Shown one piece after another: positions 1-5,391 of a stretch of DNA of 5,391 nucleotides. The notes under the pieces were generated by a model that saw nothing but the letters and a program-made list of their open reading frames with translations, ran no database searches and was not told the origin of the DNA. How positions within the stretch are numbered: position 1 is the stretch's first letter; each line of letters starts with the position of its first letter. A program made the position numbers and the translations under genes. This DNA is from Chloroflexota bacterium (GTDB lineage: Bacteria; Chloroflexota; Dehalococcoidia; Bin125). The stretch is taken from contig JAPPBK010000040.1 in the NCBI GenBank assembly GCA_026705105.1, positions 1 to 5,391 on the forward strand. The letters are read 5' to 3'.

Positions 1-313
1 CCGTCTGGGCCTGCAGTTCATCACGCAGGACGTGCAGGACCTGCTCTCTGAGGATCACTCGCGCACGATCACCGGCCACTCCGGCCGGGCGCTGCTGCAG
101 AACGCGGCGTTCAAGCTGCTCTTGCAGCAGGACGCGGCCGCCATCTCGACCGTGGCGGACGCGTTCGACCTGCCCGAGGACCTGCAACGCTGGCTGGTCT
201 CCTGTCCCCGCGGCGACGGGCTGCTCCTGGCCAAGGGTGAACGGTTCCCCATCCGGATCGAGGCCACGCCGGAGGAGACCGAACTGATCGAGTGGCGCCC
301 GGGCCGGCACTGA
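1..313 (+). CDS. VirB4-like conjugation ATPase, C-terminal end (5' partial)
   Basis: Only the last 103 codons of a longer gene are present; the frame is open from base 2 to the TGA at 311-313. The residues resemble the C-terminal part of VirB4/TraC-type ATPases, which power type IV secretion and conjugative pilus assembly at the inner face of the membrane. Visible landmarks are an ITQDVQDLL stretch, the position of the conserved glutamine loop after the Walker B strand, then a helical NAAFKLLLQQD segment. A PRGDGLLL turn and a closing IEATPEETELIEW follow, matching the family's usual G-E-G-L turn and final 'ASPEE..LI' strand and helix. Walker A and B would lie upstream, outside the window. 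The GTG at 32 is internal and should not be read as the start. The gene sits 48 bases before a coupling-protein-like ATPase, the usual conjugation-module company. The family call is from recognition of motifs, not a search. Confidence 0.82.
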   Translation, partial: RLGLQFITQDVQDLLSEDHSRTITGHSGRALLQNAAFKLLLQQDAAAISTVADAFDLPEDLQRWLVSCPRGDGLLLAKGERFPIRIEATPEETELIEWRPGRH

Positions 314-361
314 GCCGCCTTCCCCTCAATCCCAGACACCCACTCCGAACGGACCCACCCC

Positions 362-2941
362 ATGAAACTCAACCTTCTCTGTCTGCTGCCGCGTCGATCC
401 AAGCCCTCCGGGCCGGTGCTGCTGGCGGTCACGCCGCCGAGAACCGGCCAGCGCACCCTCTTGGGCGTCGAGAACCTGCTCCAGTCGATCGCCGTCCCCG
501 AACCGTTCTCGCTTGAGATCGCCGGAGACGAGAACGGCGTCTCGTTGATGGCCCGCTGCCTGGACGGCGAGGTCGTGCGCCGCCAGATCGGCGTCCACTA
601 TCCCCAGGCCCGAATCCGCGAACTCGCGCCGCTCGAGGATCCGATGCGCATCGCCGATGACGAACAGGCCTGGTCGATGACCCTGCGCTCCTCAGGGCCT
701 GACTACGTGCCGCTGAGGGTGTTCCGCGACGACGACCTGCTCGACCCGGGCTCCGACCCGCTGCTCGCCCCACTGGGTGCGCTCTCCGGCCTGCGCTCCG
801 GCGAGCGGGTCGTCTCGCGCATCCTCCTGCGCTCGCTCGGCCCCGGCTGGTCCCGCCACTACCAGGAGAAGCTGGGCGAGCGGCCCGGCCAGCCGCCGCG
901 GAGCCCGCAGTCCGCCCCGCCCGTTCGCGGCGGACCCGATCCGCTGGCGCTGACCGTGCTCGGCCTGGCCGGGTTCGGGTTCTTCCAGGGCTACAGCTGG
1001 CTCCAGGCGGGCGAGATATGGAACCTGGCCGCGCTCTGCGCCGGCGCGGCCGTCGCGCTGCTGGGCGGCGGCTGGGCCTGGCGCCGCTGGAAGAAGGCGC
1101 GCAACCGCTACTTCGAGCCGCAGCTGATTATGGAGAAGATCTCGCGGATCGCGTTCGAGAGCGAACTCGAGGTCACGGCCATCCTGCCCGGGACGGCCTC
1201 ACCGGATCGAGCGGCCGAACTATTGGAGCAGGTCGCGGCCGCCTACCGCCACTACGACCATCCCTCCGGCGCCAGTTTCCAGGTCGGACCGCTGCGCGAG
1301 GTCGCGCCGGCTCCGTTGCGGCTGCATCCCCGCCCTCCGGGCCTCTTCCGCCGCCGCAGCATCCTTGGCGTGCGCGAGCTGGCCGCGCTCTGGCATCCGC
1401 CCGGAGCGGGCGACGAGACCCACGAGCTTGAGCGCTCCGGCTCGAAGGTGCTGCCGCCGCCGGCGCGGGCCTTGACCGAAGGCGCACTGGTCGGGATGAC
1501 GAACGGCGATCACCCGCGCGAGGTGCGGTTTCCGGAGGATTTGCTCCGCCGGCACCACCTCTACGTCGCCCGCACCCGGATGGGCAAGTCCACCCTGATG
1601 CGCCACATCGTCGCGCACAAGCTCCAGCGCAAGGCTGCGGGCCTGGATCGCGACGCGATCGTCGTGGTCGACCCGCACGCCGACCTGGTCGCGGCGCTGC
1701 TGGAACAGGTCCCCGAGTCGCTCTCAGGTGAGGTACGTTTGATCGACCTGGCCGACGACAAGCGCGCGCCGGGGATCAACCTGCTCGACACCCGCATCTT
1801 CGCTGACCGCGACCGGACCGCCGACGCGGTCGTTCGCGTGGCACGCGGGCTGTGGGAGCAGTGGGGGCCGCGAATGCAGTCGATCCTCGAGCAGACTGTT
1901 AAGACCTTGCACGAAGCGAACAGCCACCCACTCACCCAGCCAGAGCAGCAGTACACGATCCTGGACGGACTCCGCCTGCTCTCCGACGCGAAGCTCCGCG
2001 ACAAGGTGTTGCCCCGGCTGCGCGACTCCTACCTGCTGGAGTGGTGGGTGCGCGATTTCGGCGGCTGGCGCAAGGAATACCAGGCCGACGCCCTGGCCCC
2101 GGTCAGGACCCGGCTCAACTACTACGCCTCCTCCACTCGCGCCCGCGCCATCCTCGGTCAGCCCCGCTCTACGATCGACCTGCGCCAAACGATCCTCGAC
2201 GGCGGCATCCTGCTCGTCTCCACGGCGCAGGGCACGGTCGGGCGCGACGTGGCCGCGCTGGTCGGCGCGTCGGTGCTCAACCTGGTCGACTCGGTGATCC
2301 GCGAACAGGAGCGGTTGCCGTTGGACCAGCGCCGCGGCGCCCTGGTCGTGGTCGACGAGATGCAGACCATCCCGGGGGTCGAGTTCGAATCGATGCTCTC
2401 CGAGCTGGGCAAGTATGGCGCTTCGTTCGTACTCGCCACACAGAGTCTGCGCAAGCTGGACGACCTCTCCCCGACGATGCGCGACACGCTCTTGGCCAAC
2501 GTCGGCTGCCTGGCCGCCTTTCAGGTGGCGGGCGCGGACGCGCGCGAGCTGATCTGGGAGTTCAGCCGCGAGCGGCTGTCGGAGGACGACATCGTCTCCC
2601 AACCCGTGCACCACTGCTACGTGCGCCCCACGGTCGGCTCGGAGCGTCTGCCGTCTTTCTCTATGTCCGTCGCCAAACCCAAGTTGGGTGACCCGGAGCA
2701 CGCTCGGCGCATCCGCGACGCCGCCTCGGCATACACCACGCCGTTGGAAACGATTGAGGCGCAACACTCGGAGCGAATCGTGGTCTTGGAGCGATTGCGA
2801 AAGCAATCTGGAAGCCTCAAGGAGGAGGAACCGGCCCCGCTCCCCGAGGAGCCGAAGCCCGCCAAGCGCAAGAAACAGCGCAGCAAGCTGGTCCAGCAAC
2901 GGGATAACGCGGAGCAGGCGGGTCTGACGACGAACGACTGA
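362..2941 (+). CDS. Membrane-anchored type IV coupling-protein-like ATPase (TraD/TraG/DUF87 type)
   Basis: This 859-residue protein probably acts as the inner-membrane motor that delivers DNA to a conjugation channel. Residues 1-130 form a soluble N-terminal domain ending in a YPQARI strand. Two hydrophobic segments at about 195-213 and 218-240 are followed by a basic RRWKKARNR stop-transfer. Residues 255-312 form another alpha/beta unit, and a linker carries LGVRELAALWHPP (335-347). The ATPase follows. Its P-loop is ARTRMGKST (403-411), with Ala403 where glycine is usual but G408, K409 and S410 kept. Other motifs are DPHADL (437-442), GINLLD (471-476), Walker B LVVVDE (661-666; D665, E666) and a glutamine loop LATQS (691-695). 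The last 45 residues are rich in K, E and P and look disordered. The order of parts fits a large family of VirB4-linked TraD/TraG-like ATPases. ATG 362 follows a 48-base C-rich gap with no clear Shine-Dalgarno, so the start is less certain than the domains. HerA- or FtsK-like DNA pumping is the alternative, less likely beside VirB4. Confidence 0.85.
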   Translation: MKLNLLCLLPRRSKPSGPVLLAVTPPRTGQRTLLGVENLLQSIAVPEPFSLEIAGDENGVSLMARCLDGEVVRRQIGVHYPQARIRELAPLEDPMRIADDEQAWSMTLRSSGPDYVPLRVFRDDDLLDPGSDPLLAPLGALSGLRSGERVVSRILLRSLGPGWSRHYQEKLGERPGQPPRSPQSAPPVRGGPDPLALTVLGLAGFGFFQGYSWLQAGEIWNLAALCAGAAVALLGGGWAWRRWKKARNRYFEPQLIMEKISRIAFESELEVTAILPGTASPDRAAELLEQVAAAYRHYDHPSGASFQVGPLREVAPAPLRLHPRPPGLFRRRSILGVRELAALWHPPGAGDETHELERSGSKVLPPPARALTEGALVGMTNGDHPREVRFPEDLLRRHHLYVARTRMGKSTLMRHIVAHKLQRKAAGLDRDAIVVVDPHADLVAALLEQVPESLSGEVRLIDLADDKRAPGINLLDTRIFADRDRTADAVVRVARGLWEQWGPRMQSILEQTVKTLHEANSHPLTQPEQQYTILDGLRLLSDAKLRDKVLPRLRDSYLLEWWVRDFGGWRKEYQADALAPVRTRLNYYASSTRARAILGQPRSTIDLRQTILDGGILLVSTAQGTVGRDVAALVGASVLNLVDSVIREQERLPLDQRRGALVVVDEMQTIPGVEFESMLSELGKYGASFVLATQSLRKLDDLSPTMRDTLLANVGCLAAFQVAGADARELIWEFSRERLSEDDIVSQPVHHCYVRPTVGSERLPSFSMSVAKPKLGDPEHARRIRDAASAYTTPLETIEAQHSERIVVLERLRKQSGSLKEEEPAPLPEEPKPAKRKKQRSKLVQQRDNAEQAGLTTND

Positions 2942-2970
2942 CATGAGGTAGAGCCTTATCGCCGGCCAAC

Positions 2971-2976
2971 TAGAAT
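2971..2976 (+). promoter_or_regulatory. Possible -10 element (TAGAAT) for a leaderless RM operon transcript
   Basis: TAGAAT fits the TANNNT form of a sigma-70-type -10 box. It ends six bases before the hsdM ATG at 2983, so a start site 7 bases downstream would fall on the A of the ATG. No Shine-Dalgarno is visible in the 41-base gap after the ATPase stop, which suits a leaderless message. No -35 match is seen at the right spacing (GTAGAG occupies that place). A six-base match in GC-rich DNA is weak evidence on its own. Confidence 0.35.
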
Positions 2977-2982
2977 GCGCCC

Positions 2983-3342
2983 ATGCCGAGAACCAAGACA
3001 TCCCCACAGACTCCTAACACCGCGACCACCGGATGCGAATCTCAGCGCTGGGAGATGGCGGACGCGCTGCGTGGCAGCATGGACGCCACCGAGTACAAAC
3101 ACGTCGTCCTGGGCCTGATATTCCTCAAGGACATTTCCGACGCCTTCGAAGAGCAGTATGCAGAGACGAAAGAAGAGGGCATCGACGACCCTGAGGATCG
3201 CGACGTCTACGTCAGTCGAACCATCTTCTGTGTGCCGCCAGGGGCTCGCTGGGAGCATTTGCAGCATCAAGCACCGCAACCCAACATCGGCCAACTCGTT
3301 GACGACGCGATGTCTGTATTGAGCGCGACAATCCCTCACTAA
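2983..3342 (+). CDS. hsdM: HsdM N-terminal fragment (HsdM_N helical domain)
   Basis: This 119-residue open frame holds the first part of the broken hsdM. After a divergent leader of about 20 residues, the core has RWEMADALRGSMDATEYKH, then LGLIFLKDISDAFEE, the signature of the HsdM_N helical bundle. Further on are VPPGARWEHL and IGQLVDDAM, also standard in the family. In intact enzymes this domain contacts HsdS and helps close the complex round DNA. Residues to about 112 are genuine. The last seven (LSATIPH) are out-of-frame read-through before TAA at 3340-3342. No Shine-Dalgarno precedes ATG 2983, but a TAGAAT box lies 6 bases upstream. ATG 3055 is in frame but would cut into the conserved RWEMADALRG block. 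Alone the fragment has no catalytic motif and is probably not functional. Confidence 0.7.
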   Translation: MPRTKTSPQTPNTATTGCESQRWEMADALRGSMDATEYKHVVLGLIFLKDISDAFEEQYAETKEEGIDDPEDRDVYVSRTIFCVPPGARWEHLQHQAPQPNIGQLVDDAMSVLSATIPH

Positions 3343-3410
3343 AGGACATCCTGCCCAAGGAGTACTAGCGTCCCGCGCTCGACAAGCAGCGGCTCGGGCA
3401 GCTGATCGAC

Positions 3411-4547
3411 ATGATCAGCAACATCCAGGTCGGGTACGAGGAATCTCCGTCTCGCGATGTCCTGGGGCGCGTCTACGAGTACTTCCTCTCGCGATTCGCC
3501 AGTGCGGAGGGCAAGGGCGGCGGCGAGTTCTACACCCCGAACTCGGTCGTCCGGCTGCTGGTCGAGATGATCGATCCGTATCGCGGCCGCGTCTACGACC
3601 TCTGCTGCGGCTCATCGGGGATGTTCGTCCAGTCCGCCGAGTTCGTCAGCGCTCACGCGACTGCGAAAGGCAACGGCGGCAAAGCGAAGTCCGACATCTC
3701 CATCTACGGCCAGGAGTCCAATCACACGACCTGGCGGCTGGCCAAGATGAACCTCGCCATCCGCGGCATCGAGAGACAGATCGCACACGGCGATAGCTTC
3801 CACAACGACTGCCATCCCGACCTCAAGGCCGACTTCATTCTCGCCAATCCGCCCTTCAACATCTCCGACTGGGGCGGCGAGCGGCTGCGCGACGACCAGC
3901 GCTGGAGATACGGTGTGCCGCCGGCGAGCAACGCCAACTTCGCCTGGGTCCAGCACATGGCGCACCACCTGGCGCCCAACGGCGTCGCCGGCTTCTTGTT
4001 GGCCAACGGCTCAATGTCCTCCAACCAGTCCAGAGAGGGCGATATTCGCAAGAGCCTGATCGAAGCCGGCCTGGTCGACTGCATGGTCGCGATGCCGGGC
4101 CAACTCTTCTACTCGACGCAGATCCCCGTCTGCCCCTGGTTCCTGGCGCGCAACCGGCGCGATCGCCGCGACGAGTTGCTCTTCATCGACGCCCGCAAGC
4201 TCGGCCAGATGACCGACCGCACCCACCGAGAACTCACCGTGGACGACTTCGCCCGCATCGCCGACACCTACCACAACTGGCGAAACCGCAGCGACGACTA
4301 CGAAGATGTCCCGGGTTTCTGCAATGTTGCCTCGCTCGAGGAAGTCGCCAAGCACGACTTCGTACTCACGCCCGGCCGCTACGTCGGCGCGGAGCCGCAG
4401 CCCGACGACGGCGAGCCGTTCGAGGGGACGATGACGCGCCTCGCCGCACAATGGCGCGAGCAGCAGGTGGAAGCTGCGAAACTGGACGCTGCGATCTCGG
4501 CTAATCTGGAATCGTTGGGATTCGGAGCCGGACAGGAGCGGTCGTGA
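3411..4547 (+). CDS. hsdM: HsdM catalytic fragment (N6-adenine methyltransferase domain)
   Basis: This 378-residue frame is the methyltransferase part of the broken hsdM. It has EFYTPNSVVRLLVEMI (39-54) and the SAM-binding motif I DLCCGSSGMF (63-72). The catalytic motif IV is NPPF (146-149), within FILANPPFNISDWGG, and GFLLANGSMSS (194-204) and QIPVCPWFLARN (237-248) follow. All residues expected for SAM binding and adenine N6 methylation appear present; Leu64 and Ser69 are mild variants of the common D-P-x-C-G-S-G-G form. ATG 3411 is the first ATG after the amber codon, but it lies inside the normal LIDxIS helix and has no good Shine-Dalgarno, so it is a reinitiation candidate, not a native start. 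Without HsdM_N the product would be unlikely to assemble with HsdS. The TGA at 4545-4547 overlaps the GTG of mntA. Confidence 0.75.
   Translation: MISNIQVGYEESPSRDVLGRVYEYFLSRFASAEGKGGGEFYTPNSVVRLLVEMIDPYRGRVYDLCCGSSGMFVQSAEFVSAHATAKGNGGKAKSDISIYGQESNHTTWRLAKMNLAIRGIERQIAHGDSFHNDCHPDLKADFILANPPFNISDWGGERLRDDQRWRYGVPPASNANFAWVQHMAHHLAPNGVAGFLLANGSMSSNQSREGDIRKSLIEAGLVDCMVAMPGQLFYSTQIPVCPWFLARNRRDRRDELLFIDARKLGQMTDRTHRELTVDDFARIADTYHNWRNRSDDYEDVPGFCNVASLEEVAKHDFVLTPGRYVGAEPQPDDGEPFEGTMTRLAAQWREQQVEAAKLDAAISANLESLGFGAGQERS
4534..4538 (+). promoter_or_regulatory. Shine-Dalgarno AGGAG for mntA
   Basis: AGGAG lies five bases before the GTG at 4544, inside the last codons of hsdM. It supports GTG 4544 as the mntA start. 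It could let mntA be translated partly independently of the damaged hsdM. Confidence 0.6.
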
Positions 4548-4858
4548 TTGCCCCGCTTGTCAGCCAGCACATCGACGACATCGCCGAACTCTGCCGCCGC
4601 TATCACGTGCAGCGCCTCGACCTCTTTGGATCCGCCGCCACCGAGCGCTTCGACCCTGACGCCAGCGACCTCGACTTCCTCGTCACCTATCGGCCCGACG
4701 CTGGTCCCGATCCCTGGTTCAGCCAACACCTCGCTCTGCAAGCGGCCATCGCCCAACTCTTCGATCGGCCCGTCGATCTCGTCTTCGATCAGCCGTTCCG
4801 CAATCCGTACTTTTCTGAGGCAGTCGAAGAAACCCGGACGCCGCTCTATGCCGCCTAG
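4544..4858 (+). CDS. mntA: MntA-like minimal nucleotidyltransferase, antitoxin of a HEPN/MNT pair
   Basis: This 104-residue protein belongs to the MNT branch of the polymerase-beta nucleotidyltransferases. In the HepT/MntA type VII toxin-antitoxin system, MntA uses ATP to AMPylate a tyrosine of the HepT toxin, which neutralises it. The fold's signature is visible: LDLFGS (25-30) with G29-S30, then SDLDFLV (41-47) with D42 and D44 as metal ligands. A third carboxylate is D78 in RPVDLVF (75-81). Eleven residues separate GS from the first D, one more than the often-quoted GSx10DxD form but seen in many MNT proteins. The length is typical of a minimal nucleotidyltransferase. GTG 4544 overlaps the hsdM TGA as GTGA and follows AGGAG. 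hepT starts inside its 3' end, the standard pair order here being antitoxin first. Nothing appears truncated or mutated. A stand-alone MNT protein is unlikely given the HEPN partner. Confidence 0.88.
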   Translation: MIAPLVSQHIDDIAELCRRYHVQRLDLFGSAATERFDPDASDLDFLVTYRPDAGPDPWFSQHLALQAAIAQLFDRPVDLVFDQPFRNPYFSEAVEETRTPLYAA

Positions 4859-5189
4859 GGCCAAGATGTACCTACGCGACATCCTCGATGCCGCGCTTCT
4901 GGTCAGGCGCTTCACCCACGGCAAGACCTTCGCCGACTACGAATCCGATGTCCTCCTTCGCTCCGGCGTCGAGCGTCAACTCACCATCCTGTGCGAAGCG
5001 ATGACCCACCTCAGCGATCACGACCAATCCATCGCTACCCAAATCACCGACCACGACGCAATCATTGGGATGCGCATCGTGCTCGTCCACCGCTACGCGG
5101 ACCTTGACGATCGCCGCATCTGGAGCACGGCCACCCTCAGCCTCCCCCTCCTCATTCAGGAGGTCGAGCAACTCCTGGATGAAGCATGA
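4848..5189 (+). CDS. hepT: HepT-like HEPN-domain RNase toxin (DUF86)
   Basis: This 113-residue, probably all-helical protein matches HepT/DUF86 HEPN toxins, which cut RNA as dimers and are silenced by MntA. It opens with YLRDILDAALLVRRF, a typical family first helix. The middle carries GVERQLTILCEAMTHL, in place of the usual 'RNLxIIGEA' helix. The catalytic motif Rx4HxY is complete: R76, H81 and Y83 in GMRIVLVHRY. In studied pairs the tyrosine is the residue AMPylated by MntA. Position 77 is isoleucine where a polar residue, often asparagine, is usual, which may alter activity. ATG 4848 gives the usual short leader before the first helix and overlaps mntA by 11 bases. ATG 4866, preceded by AGGG, would give 107 residues and is a real alternative. 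The open frame extends back to 4548 across mntA, but that part is only a shadow. Confidence 0.87.
   Translation: MPPRAKMYLRDILDAALLVRRFTHGKTFADYESDVLLRSGVERQLTILCEAMTHLSDHDQSIATQITDHDAIIGMRIVLVHRYADLDDRRIWSTATLSLPLLIQEVEQLLDEA
4857..4860 (+). promoter_or_regulatory. AGGG, possible ribosome site for an alternative hepT start
   Basis: AGGG overlaps the mntA TAG stop (4856-4858) and lies five bases before ATG 4866. No comparable site precedes ATG 4848. If used, hepT would begin at MYLRDIL and would not overlap mntA. The match is short, so the choice between the two starts stays open. Confidence 0.3.
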
Positions 5190-5391
5190 CTGACAACGGC
5201 TGGCGTCAGATCACGCTTGGCGAGTGTGCGCTCATCAATGACTCCACCTACTCGCCCAAGGAAAATCAGCCCTTCATCAACTATCTCGACACCGGTAACA
5301 TCACTGAGAACCGGGTCGAGCAGATTCAGCGTCTCGTTGCCGGGCAAGACAAGATCCCAAGCCGCGCGCGACGCAAGGTCCAGCCTGGCGA
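5186..5391 (+). CDS. hsdS: Type I restriction-modification specificity subunit hsdS (3' partial)
   Basis: The frame opens at ATG 5186, which overlaps the hepT TGA as ATGA, and runs off the window after 68 codons. HsdS recognises the bipartite DNA target of a type I RM enzyme through two target-recognition domains joined by conserved helices. The fragment starts with WRQITLGE, the usual 'Wxxx-LGE' opening of the first recognition domain. YLDTGNIT (33-40) and KIPSRARRKVQPG (56-68) follow, both frequent HsdS landmarks. The rest of the first domain, the spacer helices and the second domain lie outside the window, so the target cannot be inferred. A weak GGAT precedes the ATG, so translation is probably coupled to hepT. 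It completes the order hsdM-mntA-hepT-hsdS. Whether the gene is intact to its end cannot be seen. Confidence 0.85.
   Translation, partial: MTDNGWRQITLGECALINDSTYSPKENQPFINYLDTGNITENRVEQIQRLVAGQDKIPSRARRKVQPG

Larger units (their letters stand above)
2983..4547 (+). pseudogene. hsdM: Type I restriction-modification methyltransferase subunit hsdM, frameshifted and amber-interrupted
   Basis: HsdM is the SAM-dependent adenine-N6 methyltransferase subunit of type I RM enzymes. Two M subunits join one S subunit to methylate, and HsdR is added to restrict. The segment encodes a whole HsdM in two frames. Restoring one base near 3313-3318 gives 522 codons (about 521 residues), a normal HsdM length, with HsdM_N followed by the N6_Mtase domain. 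Upstream the frame reads QLVDDAMSV. The match then continues one frame over with IERDNPSLKDILPKEY, hits TAG at 3366-3368, and resumes at once with RPALDKQRLGQLID. In relatives this position is a sense codon between a tyrosine and RPxLDK, and CAG (Gln) to TAG is one transition away. Two separate disruptions argue for true decay more than one sequencing slip, though assembly error cannot be excluded. The downstream mntA and hsdS frames are intact. Confidence 0.85.

Noticed and set aside
2942..2982. Rho-independent terminator between the ATPase gene and hsdM.
   Set aside because: Only a six-base GCCGGC palindrome is present, with no longer stem and no T tract.
1724..3007. Long open frame of 427 codons on the minus strand opposite the coupling-protein gene.
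   Set aside because: It mirrors the codon pattern of a strongly supported + strand ATPase in GC-rich DNA, where antisense frames stay open by chance. Its translation shows no recognisable domain.
3310..3345. Programmed ribosomal frameshifting as the explanation for the two hsdM frames.
   Set aside because: No slippery heptamer or following stem-loop is evident, and the new frame meets TAG within about 50 bases, so a shift alone would not make full-length HsdM.
3366..3368. Amber codon read as an amino acid (suppression or pyrrolysine).
   Set aside because: There is no sign of recoding, the frame is already lost upstream, and the residue is not catalytic. A simple nonsense mutation is more economical.
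4548..4847. Upstream extension of the hepT frame across mntA, which would give a 213-residue protein.
   Set aside because: The extension is low-complexity Ser/Pro/Thr sequence lying out of frame over a clear MNT nucleotidyltransferase gene. The HEPN match begins only after 4848.
5158..5163. Perfect AGGAGG close to the hsdS start.
   Set aside because: It lies 22 bases before ATG 5186, too far to serve it, and encodes part of the final hepT helix. It is probably coincidental.
1..5391. tRNA or rRNA genes, CRISPR arrays, insertion-sequence ends or attachment-site repeats.
   Set aside because: I saw no cloverleaf-like segment, regularly spaced repeat, transposase or terminal inverted repeat. Nearly all the window is coding and no gap exceeds 70 bases.

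Overview
The window is GC-rich bacterial DNA with densely packed genes, all on the + strand. It joins the end of a conjugation-type ATPase block to the start of a type I restriction-modification (RM) operon. No taxonomic marker is present. GC-rich coding, a probable leaderless promoter and a family of large membrane-anchored TraD/TraG-like ATPases would fit Chloroflexota (for example Thermomicrobia) or Actinomycetota, but this is only an impression.

Region A (1-2941) is conjugative. It holds the C-terminal end of a VirB4-like ATPase (to 313). After a 48-base gap comes a complete 859-residue coupling-protein-like ATPase (362-2941) with two membrane segments, P-loop, DPHADL and VVVDE motifs. 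Together they suggest an integrative conjugative element, a conjugative plasmid, or a remnant of one.

Region B (2983-5391) is a defence and addiction cassette in the order hsdM, mntA, hepT, hsdS (cut by the window end). hsdM carries two lesions about 50 bases apart: a one-base loss near 3313-3318 and an in-frame amber codon at 3366-3368. Its HsdM_N half and its methyltransferase half therefore lie in separate open frames. Between hsdM and hsdS sits an apparently intact MntA/HepT (MNT/HEPN) toxin-antitoxin pair. The genes are joined by overlaps: hsdM/mntA by 4 bases (GTGA), mntA/hepT by 11 bases, and hepT/hsdS by 4 bases (ATGA).

Working model (inference): the RM and MntA/HepT genes are cargo of the conjugative element, expressed as one translationally coupled operon from a promoter just before hsdM. 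In this copy the M subunit looks broken, which should silence both modification and restriction, while the toxin-antitoxin pair and the start of hsdS stay open. hsdR is not in the window; it may lie after hsdS. The components are known families. The noteworthy points are the arrangement and the selective decay of hsdM, not a new protein family.
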